From Ignavibacteriales bacterium (lineage in GTDB: Bacteria > Bacteroidota > Ignavibacteria > Ignavibacteriales > Melioribacteraceae), in NCBI GenBank assembly GCA_026390795.1, contig JAPLFG010000003.1, positions 1,488,001 to 1,552,000 on the forward strand: a stretch of DNA of 64,000 nt, given 5' to 3'. Below, piece after piece: positions 53,489 through 61,514 of this stretch (the first letter of the stretch is position 1; every line of letters begins with the position of its first letter). The notes under the pieces were generated by a model, which was not told the origin of the DNA, made no database searches, and saw only the letters and a program-made list of their open reading frames with translations. The translations under genes and the position numbers were made by a program.

Positions 53489-56400
53489 ATGAAAAAATTC
53501 ATTTTCAGTTTTTTCTTGATGATTGGAGTACTCATATTCAACTCACAATCAATTGCTCAAAACGGTTCCGCTCTGTTCGACGGCGCTGGAAGTAGAATGC
53601 GTGTAGCAGATGGAAATGCAGCCTCGCCAAACGCTTTTAGAATTAACGGATCTGCAATCACCGTTGAAGCATGGATATATCCTTTATCATATCCGAATTC
53701 TCAATTGGGGAATACTATTGTTGCACGAACTCTGAACACCGTTTATTCGGAACCATGGATAAGTTACAGACTTTGGATTAATCACGCAAACGGAGTTTCG
53801 TTGCCTGCCTTTTCAATTTCGGCAGGTACAATTGGCAGTACAGTTACAGTTCAATCACCCGAGGATATTCCATCATTTCAATGGATACATCTTGCCGCTA
53901 CATACGATGGTACGTTTCTCACAATTTATGTAAACGGTCTGCAGAAAGCACAAGTTAACACTTCGATTTCAATTAACTCTGCCAATGGAGTTGGATTCTA
54001 TGTTGGTCGGTATTTAACAGATGCTTTCCAGGGAGCTATCGATGAAGTCCGGCTCTGGAATATTACTCGAAGTCAGTCCCAGATTCAAGCGTTTATAAAT
54101 TCGCAATTGATAGGTAATGAGGCGGGACTCGCCGGTTATTGGGACATGAATTCATCTTCTCTTTCGGGAGGATCGATGCTTGATAGGACTGCAAATCATA
54201 ATAATCTTCCGGTTCAGGGAAGTACCCCAATCATTCCTTTCAATCCTCTCTCAGCATCGGGTACTGCTATACTTATTGCTAGTCCGAATTCGATTGACTT
54301 TGGGAGTATAGAACAAGGATCAACTTCAATCCGTCAAGTAACACTTACAAATAATGGCACCGGACCTTTACTTGGGATGTTCCAACAAAGTTCTAATGTT
54401 GAAGTTACTTCGGGTTCAGTATTTTTTCTTGCAACAGGCCAATCATCAAATATTTCCCTTGGTCTTAAGCCATTAATTCCAGGTAACATTTCCGGATTGC
54501 TTCAAGCTAAATCAAACGCATCGCCTGCAGATATTTCATTCTCAATTCTATCCATTGCCCTTAGACAGATTGATGCGAATAATATCAGTATGTGGACATT
54601 GCGTGATGGCCGCTTTTCCATAAACCCAGTCTATAATATTGCTGGTTTGGAGTGGCCGAAAGGTTCCGGAAAAACTCTGGCCTACTCATCGGGCATTTGG
54701 GTTGCAGCAAAAGTTAACTCACAAGTGAGATCCGCTCTTGCCTGGTATAACTCAGAGTTCCAACCAGGGCCCATACTTGGTGTTGGCGGTGTTGCTGCTA
54801 ATCCGAATGACAATGCTTATAGAGTTTTCAAAATATCGGCGGGTGATAATTCGTCTACAAATGAAGATTATGCTGAGTGGCCCGCTTCACTTGGTGCGCA
54901 GGTTAATTCTGATGGGACACCAAAGATTATAGGAGATCAAACATTATTTGCTGTTTATAATGATCTGAATCAATCCAAACATTCTTTTGGCTCAGCACCT
55001 CTTGGCGCAGAAGTCCAACAAACAACATTCGCTTTTAATAATTCTGATGCTCGATCCAATACTGTATTTTTGAATTTTAAAATTGTAAATAAAAGTAACT
55101 CTACCTGGCAAGATGCATACGTCTCTCTCTGGTGCGATCCGGATCTCGGAAACGGTGAAGATGATCTAAATGGAGTTGATGTGCCTAGAAACATGGGGTA
55201 TTTTTACAATGGAAACCCTGTTGACGATGTATATGGAAATGAACCGCCTGCAATTGGATACAAAGTTCTGAAGGGGGCTTTCTTCACAAAACCGATTCAG
55301 GCTTTTTCTTCCTTTTTGAATATAGGTCCAAGTACACCGCAAGGAGATCCCAATACTTCACAAAAAGCATATAACTATATGCAGGGTCTATGGGCAGACG
55401 GAACACCGTATCTTGATCCAACAAATTCATATTTACCAACTACTTTTGCGTTAAACGGAGATCCTGTACCACCAACAACTGGATGGATTGACAGTTCACC
55501 TAACGATCGCCGTTTCCTTCTTTCAACCGGTCCATTCAATCTTGACCCAGGTCAATCGAAAGACTTTGTTGTTGCAATCATTGTTGGACAAGGCAATAGC
55601 AATATCGAAAGTATTACTGCCCTCCGCTCTGCTTCAGATGATATTCAATCACTTTATGACAATGCTCAGATTTATGGAGGAGCGCTTGTGGATGTTGTAC
55701 AAGCCTCTGCATCGAGCGGAAGTTCAAACACGGTCAATGATATTACAAATTCTGGTTCACAGATAACTTTCACGGGAGGAACAGGGGGTGCTGTTGTTGA
55801 ATCTGCTTCATATGTTGAAGCTCCTCCAGGGGCGACTTCTATTACAACTCCATCGGTAGGCGGTGTTGGAAAATATTTGGATGTCCAAGTACAAGGCACT
55901 GTTAGCTGGCCTGTGAAGATTCGGATTTACTATACCAAAAACGATCTTCTTCAGGCTGGAATTGTTGAAAGTGATCTTCAGGGGCTATACTATTGGAGCG
56001 GATTGACTAATTCGTGGAATTTATATTCCAATTCCGGTTCCGACGATCAAAGTAGAGGGACATCTACAACTTTTGTTGATACTACCAATATAAATATCAA
56101 CTCAGTTAATTATGAGGGCTATGTTGAAGCCGAAGCCTTTCATCTGACTCCAATAATAGTCGGAGCTAAGAAAAAATCAATTACCGAACGGTACAATTTT
56201 GCTGCACAATTCATTCAGTCACTACCCGACGACGCATTTAAAAAACCAGCCGATACTAGAAGAAAGCAGCTGGTAAAAATGTTAGATCAATCTAAATCAA
56301 AATATGATTCAGGTAATTTGCAATCGGCATCACAATACCTATCGACAAATGTATTAAATCATCTAACCACTCAGGGAAAGTCCAAGCAAGATTTATGGGT

Positions 56401-56797
56401 AACTGATGAATCCTCGCGCACTACCGTTTTGCGGATGATTAATGAATTGATCGATGTTCTGCTTAGACCAGAGACTTTAGGTAAGATTGTCGAAGGTGAT
56501 TTGAATATGGCCAATCATATTATTGAAATCCCAACCGAATTTGAATTGTCGCAAAATTATCCAAATCCATTTAATCCAACTACGAGAATACAATTTGGTT
56601 TACCTGCGAATGCTCATACTAAATTGACAATTTATGATATGCTTGGTCGAGAGATTGCAACAATTGTAAATGCTGATTTAGGTGCTGGTTATCATGAGGT
56701 TGAGTTCAATGGATCAAATCTGCCGAGTGGAATTTATATCTATAGAATTCAAGCAGGAGAATTTACTTCTGTAAAGAAGATGATCTTGATGAAATAA
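53489..56797 (+). CDS. Large secreted LamG-domain protein with type IX secretion C-terminal signal
   Basis: A 1102-residue secreted protein. The signal peptide covers about residues 1-23 (ending SIAQ). A LamG/concanavalin-like domain (about 25-220) has the typical VEAWIYPLSYPNSQ, HLAATYDGTFLTIYVNGLQK and GAIDEVRLWNITRS. An ASH-type beta domain follows (about 265-355, IDFGSIEQGSTSIRQVTLTN). A long middle part is unassigned. The last 85 residues are a type IX sorting domain: SQNYPNPFNPTTRIQFGLP, YDMLGREIATIV, GIYIYRIQAGEF, KKMILMK. GGAGGAAAA precedes the ATG. It is probably cell-surface attached, binding sugar or protein. It lies alone between two tRNA-Lys-like repeats. Confidence 0.9.
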   Translation: MKKFIFSFFLMIGVLIFNSQSIAQNGSALFDGAGSRMRVADGNAASPNAFRINGSAITVEAWIYPLSYPNSQLGNTIVARTLNTVYSEPWISYRLWINHANGVSLPAFSISAGTIGSTVTVQSPEDIPSFQWIHLAATYDGTFLTIYVNGLQKAQVNTSISINSANGVGFYVGRYLTDAFQGAIDEVRLWNITRSQSQIQAFINSQLIGNEAGLAGYWDMNSSSLSGGSMLDRTANHNNLPVQGSTPIIPFNPLSASGTAILIASPNSIDFGSIEQGSTSIRQVTLTNNGTGPLLGMFQQSSNVEVTSGSVFFLATGQSSNISLGLKPLIPGNISGLLQAKSNASPADISFSILSIALRQIDANNISMWTLRDGRFSINPVYNIAGLEWPKGSGKTLAYSSGIWVAAKVNSQVRSALAWYNSEFQPGPILGVGGVAANPNDNAYRVFKISAGDNSSTNEDYAEWPASLGAQVNSDGTPKIIGDQTLFAVYNDLNQSKHSFGSAPLGAEVQQTTFAFNNSDARSNTVFLNFKIVNKSNSTWQDAYVSLWCDPDLGNGEDDLNGVDVPRNMGYFYNGNPVDDVYGNEPPAIGYKVLKGAFFTKPIQAFSSFLNIGPSTPQGDPNTSQKAYNYMQGLWADGTPYLDPTNSYLPTTFALNGDPVPPTTGWIDSSPNDRRFLLSTGPFNLDPGQSKDFVVAIIVGQGNSNIESITALRSASDDIQSLYDNAQIYGGALVDVVQASASSGSSNTVNDITNSGSQITFTGGTGGAVVESASYVEAPPGATSITTPSVGGVGKYLDVQVQGTVSWPVKIRIYYTKNDLLQAGIVESDLQGLYYWSGLTNSWNLYSNSGSDDQSRGTSTTFVDTTNININSVNYEGYVEAEAFHLTPIIVGAKKKSITERYNFAAQFIQSLPDDAFKKPADTRRKQLVKMLDQSKSKYDSGNLQSASQYLSTNVLNHLTTQGKSKQDLWVTDESSRTTVLRMINELIDVLLRPETLGKIVEGDLNMANHIIEIPTEFELSQNYPNPFNPTTRIQFGLPANAHTKLTIYDMLGREIATIVNADLGAGYHEVEFNGSNLPSGIYIYRIQAGEFTSVKKMILMK

Positions 56798-56820
56798 AGA
56801 ATATGGAAATATAAAGATAA

Positions 56821-56856
56821 AAGAGCCTCGAGTTTTTCGGGGCTCTTACGTTTTAT
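56821..56856 (+). terminator. Rho-independent terminator after the LamG gene
   Basis: AAGAGCC (56821-56827) pairs with GGCTCTT (56841-56847), extended by a weak inner stem, followed by ACGTTTTAT. Confidence 0.7.
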
Positions 56857-56913
56857 CCAGATTCACATTTAGACGTTAAGATTTCTTGCAACCTCAATAA
56901 TTTTTTGAGGTCT

Positions 56914-57066
56914 TCAATAAAGGGGTTCGAGAATAGTCCCCTAGGGTGCACTCTAGGGTACAAGTCGCTTTTCGGAGCGACTTTTTTTTGCCCGAAGTAA
57001 GAATACCATTGGTATCATTGATCAAAAACTCTATGATAAAATTGCGTTTGGGGGTTCGATGATTCC
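56914..57066. repeat. tRNA-Lys 3'-end remnant plus copy of the tRNA downstream region
   Basis: From 56925 a T-arm-like GGGGTTCGAG...GTCCCC is followed by AGGGTGCACT, the tRNA-Lys acceptor strand and its next bases. The sequence then continues as a close copy of 52737-52850: the GTACAAGTCGC terminator hairpin, then ACCATTGGTATCATTG and a diverged tail. The first 39 nt (56914-56952) are also found, one base different, at 60621-60659. This looks like an attachment-type duplication made by insertion at the tRNA gene. Confidence 0.8.
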
Positions 57067-57074
57067 TGGGTGCA
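57050..57074. repeat. Second degenerate tRNA-Lys T-arm/acceptor remnant
   Basis: GGGGGTTCGATGATTCC followed by TGGGTGCA looks like another worn copy of the T arm and acceptor end of tRNA-Lys, in the same orientation. The following about 100 nt (57068-57173) have a weak partial match at 61076-61181. Confidence 0.45.
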
Positions 57075-57219
57075 ACTCAAACATACAATACCTTTAAAAA
57101 CTTAGCAAACTGGAGAAAAATTTATCGGCAGTTTTTACTGAAAGGTGCAATTGGACAATTAAGTGGCTGATTCATTAATCAAATTAGTAAAGCTGAATTT
57201 ATATTCTTAATTTATATCC

Positions 57220-57477
57220 ATGAAGAAATATTTTTTTATAGTATTTATTCTGGTCGTATCTATTTTTAATGGTGGCGATCTGAAAATTGTGCTGGATTCA
57301 GGTATGAATACTAATTCAATGAATATCTCGCACCATAACCACATTGATGATATGTTCGAATTGGTAGTAGCAGATAAAAAGCCTGAACACACCACATCTC
57401 AAATCATCGCTGAATCATCCCATGTCTTTTCCCAAGAGAATCATAATAAAATCTGGAAACCCCCGGTAAATTCCTAG
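57220..57477 (+). CDS. Small exported His-containing protein, unrecognised
   Basis: An 85-residue frame with a clear N-terminal hydrophobic signal (YFFIVFILVVSIFNGG) and a polar remainder containing HHNHIDDM and several further His. I do not recognise it. Position before a broken zinc-ribbon gene and a P-type cation ATPase makes metal binding conceivable. It lies in a region of repeats and decayed genes, has no clear ribosome site, and could be a remnant. Confidence 0.4.
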   Translation: MKKYFFIVFILVVSIFNGGDLKIVLDSGMNTNSMNISHHNHIDDMFELVVADKKPEHTTSQIIAESSHVFSQENHNKIWKPPVNS

Positions 57478-57600
57478 ATACTCTTTTGGAGAATCCTAAA
57501 CTGGATATCTCCAAATATCTTAAAATACTTTTTAAACAATTCAATTTGGTTAGATTATTTTCTAACTCCATTATTCATAAAACTCAACCAAGGAGAAAAT

Positions 57601-57927
57601 ATGTAAGAGTGTCCAAGTTGCGAAGTAATAATGAATGAAGTAACAAAATCGGGAGTGTTGATAGATGTATGCCCAAAGTGTATGGGTGTTTGGCTGGATA
57701 AAGGAGAACTCGAATAAATAATTGCACAGTCGGATGCATATGAAACCCAATTTAATAATGATCACCCGAGTGACAGCCACAACTATGAAGATGATTACGA
57801 AAATTACGACGGTCACAACGATAAGCATCACGAAAAGTATAGTGGAAAAGTTTTTTATGATAAGAACGGTAAAGCTATTCGGAGACGAGGGGGATTCGGC
57901 GATATCCTTGGAGGACTGTTTGATTAA
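57601..57927 (+). pseudogene. Zinc-ribbon (zf-TFIIB type) gene interrupted by two TAA codons
   Basis: AAGGAG then ATG is followed immediately by TAA, and then a 35-codon zinc-ribbon: ECPSCEVIMNEVTKSG, IDVCPKCMGVWLDKGELE (C-x2-C twice, with the family WLD-x-GEL). A second TAA follows where such proteins usually have Lys (GELEK-I-I). The same frame then continues without further stops to a His/Asp/Tyr-rich stretch and the family-like end GGFGDILGGLFD, stop at 57925. Both stops are one base from AAA. It is in frame over 109 codons, 20 nt before the P-type ATPase, and appears freshly disabled, barring sequencing error. Confidence 0.75.
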
Positions 57928-57947
57928 CCAAAAGCAAAGGAATAGCA

Positions 57948-60524
57948 ATGAAAAATTTTGATTTAAATTCTTACACTGGACTTACCGCTGAACAAGTGGC
58001 AAAGCAATTGCAAGAAAACGGATACAATGAATTACCGACGACAAAGAAACGTGGAATAGGCATAATAGCTTTTGAGGTGATTAAAGAACCTATGTTTCTT
58101 TTGTTGGTTGCTTGCGGCGTTCTCTATCTTCTTTTGGGCGATGTTAAAGAAGCAATGCTTTTATTGGGATTTGTTTTTGTAATCATGACAATTACATTTA
58201 TTCAGGAAAGAAAAACAGAAAGAGCGTTGGAAGCACTAAGGGACTTATCAAGTCCGCGAGCTTTGGTGATTAGAGACGGAAAAGAAATTAGAATTGCCGG
58301 AAGAGAGGTCGTTAAGGGTGATATTATAGTGATGAATGAAGGTGATCGAGTACCGGCAGATGCAATGGTAATTCAGTCAATAAATTTGAGCGCGGACGAG
58401 TCTCTTTTAACCGGCGAATCTGTCCCGGTAAGAAAAATCAATTCTGAGGGAGATGATGAAAAACTTTTTGTTTCGAAAACTCCGGGCGGGGATGACCTAC
58501 CATATATTTATTCAGGATCAATGATTGTACAAGGACAGGGAGTTGCAAAAGTTCTTGCGATTGGTCAGAAAACGGAAATCGGAAAAATTGGAAAAGCTTT
58601 AAGCAGTGTAGAAATTGAAGATACACTACTAAAAAAAGAAACGGGGAGATTAGTAAGAAATATTGCTTTTATCGGTGCGTCATTATGTTTGATAGTAATT
58701 TTAATAATAGGATTTGTAAGAGGCGAATGGATTCAAGGATTTCTTGCCGGATTAACTTTGGCAATGGCAATGTTACCTGAAGAATTTCCAGTTGTTCTAA
58801 CAATATTTCTTGCTTTAGGAGCTTGGAGAATTTCAAAACGGAATGTATTGACAAGACGTATTCCAGTAGTAGAGACTCTTGGCGCTACAACGGTATTATG
58901 TGTAGATAAGACAGGAACCCTCACATTAAATCAAATGGGAATCGGAATGTTCTATGCCGGAGAACAATATTTAAATTCAACGGCAATAGAATCAAAAACA
59001 ATCCCGGAAAACTTTCATTTTCTTGTAGAATATGGAATATTGGCAAGCCGCAAAGATCCATTTGACCCGATGGAAAAGGCATTAAAGAAACTCGGTGAAT
59101 TAAAACTACAGGGAACGGAACATTTACATAATGATTGGGAATTGATTGAAGAGTATCCGTTATCGCGGGAACTGCTTGCGATGTCCAATGTTTGGAAATC
59201 CGAAAGCAGGCGGCAATTTACTATTTCATCAAAGGGTGCACCTGAAGCAATAATCGATCTTTGTCATTTAACAGAAACGGAGAAAAAAAATCTTACTACA
59301 GTTGTTGATAAAATGAGTGGTGAAGGATTGCGTGTCCTTGGAGTTGCCAATGCGATGTTCGATGCAACAAATCTCCCAGATAGCCAGCATGATTTCGATT
59401 TCAAGTTTATCGGCTTTATTGGTTTTGCCGATCCGGTCAGACCGGCAGTACCTCAAGCCATACAAGAATGCTATAAAGCCGGCATTCGGATTATAATGAT
59501 TACAGGCGACCATCCGGGAACGGCAAAAAATATTGCAAAGCAAATCGGACTAAAGAATTGCGAGAAATTTATTATAGGAAGTGAATTAGCCGCAATGAAT
59601 GAGACTGAATTGACAAATCGAATTAAGGATACAAACATTTTTTGTCGGGTTGTACCTGAACAGAAATTGAAAATTGTAAATGCTTTGAAATTATGCGGTG
59701 AAATTGTCGCAATGACAGGAGACGGAGTAAACGACGCACCGGCATTAAAATCGGCACACATAGGGATAGCAATGGGCGGAAGAGGAACGGATGTTGCACG
59801 AGAATCAGCGTCTCTTGTTTTGTTGGACGACGATTTTTCTTCGATAGTAGGCGCAGTTAAAATGGGAAGAAGAATTTATGACAATCTTAAAAAGGCAATG
59901 TCGTATATAGTTTCTATTCATGTTCCCATTGCCGGATTATCCTTGATACCGCTTTTCATTAACAAGGATTTAATATTTTTCCCAATTCATATAGTCTTCC
60001 TAGAATTAATTATCGATCCGGCATGTTCTGTGGTATTTGAAACTGAAAAAGAAGAATTTGATTTATTGAGCCGACCGCCAAGAAAAGTAGGCGAACCACT
60101 ATTCGGTAAGAAAAATGTTTTATTTAGTCTCTTACAGGGTTTAAGCGTATTGTTTGTTTCGTCTGCAGCATATTTTATAGCGATTGACGGCGGCAAAGGA
60201 GATGCAGAAGCCCGCGCGATGACTTTTACAACGTTAATACTTGCCAACTTAGGATTGATTTTGACCAACCGTTCTTGGAGTACAAATTTATTTTCATTAC
60301 TGAAAGAAAAAAACATTGCTTTTATTTGGATTGTGTTTGGTGCGCTTATATTTTTAACAATAGCTTTGTTTGTACCACAAGTTTCAGATTTATTTCGTTT
60401 CAGTTTTCTTCACATAAATGATTTACTGATCTGTTTTGCGGCCGCATTTGTAAGTATGGCAATATCGGAGATAATGAAACTTATTAACAGGTTGTATGGC
60501 ATGAAGGAAAAATATAATGAATAA
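57948..60524 (+). CDS. P-type cation-transporting ATPase (P2-like)
   Basis: An 858-residue P-type ATPase with an N-terminal cation-ATPase domain (LTAEQVAKQLQENGYNELP). The actuator motif is LTGESVPV (154-161), and the phosphorylation site DKTGTLT has Asp320. Membrane helix 4 holds MLPEEFPVVLT (PEEFP at 277-281). The hinge is TGDGVNDAPALK, and about four C-terminal helices follow. The layout is like Ca2+/Mn2+- or H+-type pumps, but PEEFP differs from the PEGLP of calcium pumps, so the ion is uncertain. There is no N-terminal heavy-metal domain. It lies 20 nt after the broken zinc-ribbon gene and was probably once co-transcribed with it. Confidence 0.93.
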   Translation: MKNFDLNSYTGLTAEQVAKQLQENGYNELPTTKKRGIGIIAFEVIKEPMFLLLVACGVLYLLLGDVKEAMLLLGFVFVIMTITFIQERKTERALEALRDLSSPRALVIRDGKEIRIAGREVVKGDIIVMNEGDRVPADAMVIQSINLSADESLLTGESVPVRKINSEGDDEKLFVSKTPGGDDLPYIYSGSMIVQGQGVAKVLAIGQKTEIGKIGKALSSVEIEDTLLKKETGRLVRNIAFIGASLCLIVILIIGFVRGEWIQGFLAGLTLAMAMLPEEFPVVLTIFLALGAWRISKRNVLTRRIPVVETLGATTVLCVDKTGTLTLNQMGIGMFYAGEQYLNSTAIESKTIPENFHFLVEYGILASRKDPFDPMEKALKKLGELKLQGTEHLHNDWELIEEYPLSRELLAMSNVWKSESRRQFTISSKGAPEAIIDLCHLTETEKKNLTTVVDKMSGEGLRVLGVANAMFDATNLPDSQHDFDFKFIGFIGFADPVRPAVPQAIQECYKAGIRIIMITGDHPGTAKNIAKQIGLKNCEKFIIGSELAAMNETELTNRIKDTNIFCRVVPEQKLKIVNALKLCGEIVAMTGDGVNDAPALKSAHIGIAMGGRGTDVARESASLVLLDDDFSSIVGAVKMGRRIYDNLKKAMSYIVSIHVPIAGLSLIPLFINKDLIFFPIHIVFLELIIDPACSVVFETEKEEFDLLSRPPRKVGEPLFGKKNVLFSLLQGLSVLFVSSAAYFIAIDGGKGDAEARAMTFTTLILANLGLILTNRSWSTNLFSLLKEKNIAFIWIVFGALIFLTIALFVPQVSDLFRFSFLHINDLLICFAAAFVSMAISEIMKLINRLYGMKEKYNE

Positions 60525-60620
60525 TATAAACTCACTCATGAAGAAGAAAAGCAAATTGTATTCATTTGTTATTCACTTGATCTTAAAATTATTTGGAGTC
60601 TTATTAATTTTTTTAGATCA

Positions 60621-60659
60621 TCAATAAAGGGGTTCGAGAATAGTCCCCCAGGGTGCACT
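60621..60659. repeat. Third tRNA-Lys 3'-end remnant
   Basis: TCAATAAAGGGGTTCGAG (60621-60638), then AATAGTCCCCC and AGGGTGCACT, match 56914-56952 with one difference. It closes the segment holding the zinc-ribbon pseudogene and the ATPase. Confidence 0.8.
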
Positions 60660-60663
60660 AGTT

Positions 60664-60700
60664 AAGCCCGTTTCTAAATCAGAAACGGGCTTTTTTGTTT
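60664..60700 (+). terminator. Strong hairpin terminator
   Basis: AAGCCCGTTTCT (60664-60675) pairs perfectly over 12 bp with AGAAACGGGCTT (60681-60692), loop AAATC, followed by TTTTGTTTT. It follows directly on the third tRNA remnant. Confidence 0.88.
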
Positions 60701-60707
60701 TAAAACA

Positions 60708-61027
60708 ATGATGTACATGAAGCAGTTGGATGAATATGGAATAAAATTTCACAGCTATACGGAAGAATATCTTACAACCGACAACGAGCTTGTGTCGAAC
60801 ATTCTATTCTCAGTAATGAGTTACTTTGCAAAGCTAGAAAGAGAAAAAATATGTGATCGCACCAAAACATGTCTAGAGTGAGCAAGACTGAAGGGAAACC
60901 AATAGGTAGACCCGTCAAAGAAAAATTGAGAGTGAACATTTTAGAATTGCGGAAGAATAATTCGATTCGTCGAGTTGCGGAGCTCATGAGTATCTCCACC
61001 GGTACTGTGATGAAATACTCAGATTGA
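60708..61027 (+). pseudogene. Remnant of a serine recombinase (resolvase/invertase) gene
   Basis: The frame from 60708 reads as the second half of a resolvase catalytic domain: KQLDEYGIKFHSYTEEYL, ILFSVMSYFAKLEREKICDR. A TGA at 60879-60881 interrupts it where Arg (CGA) is expected in the ...LERARLKG... segment. After a one-base shift it resumes as PIGRPVKEKLRVN and ends in the helix-turn-helix VAELMSISTGTVMKY, stop at 61025-61027. The N-terminal third with the active-site Ser is absent. It is thus truncated, with one nonsense change and one frameshift: a clear mobile-element relic. Confidence 0.85.
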
Positions 61028-61514
61028 ATCAAGGTCTAGATAAATCGAGCAACCCAAATGCATCGTATAACTTTTAGGTACAACTCATATATATCCGCAG
61101 AAATTTAGAAAAGTAAGAAAAAGTTTTTTCAAGCTTCTACTGAATTTGGTAGTTGGAAAACAAGTATTTTAAGGCTGATCTTCAAAGTTGAGGAAAGAAC
61201 CTTTCCCGGAGAATTAAAAACAAAAAGATGAACTCTTCATCGTTGCCTAGATGAGAGCGAAGAGACCTGTCAATCACGCCACACTCCTAAGATTATTCAA
61301 GCAAACTTTTAAGAAATCTCTTTACCTCTAGTAAGTTTTGTATTATGAGCTCATTACTTAGTCGATAAATTTCCGCATAAAACTCAATTGTTTGCATCAC
61401 ACTATTAGGATGTCGGCTCCGCTTAGCACAGAAACAACTTGACAAAGAAAACATTATTTTTTATTCTGTAACAGATATTTCAAAAAATAATATTTTGTAA
61501 TAAATATTACGGCT
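61028..61514. other. 487-nt gene-free stretch after the recombinase relic
   Basis: No frame has support. Sequence at 61076-61181 (starting GGTACAACTCA) is weakly similar to 57068-57173 (GGTGCAACTCA...), including ACTGAA and GGCTGAT blocks. The right edge of the accessory region probably lies in here. The promoter for the M20 peptidase operon should be in the last 150 nt. Confidence 0.4.

Noticed and set aside
57571-57948. Leftward 125-codon open frame
   Set aside because: It mirrors the zinc-ribbon pseudogene; its hydrophobic Val/Ile runs are the reverse reading of Asp/His/Tyr codons.
60772-61032. Leftward 86-codon open frame
   Set aside because: It is the opposite strand of the recombinase relic, whose protein similarity is on the plus strand.
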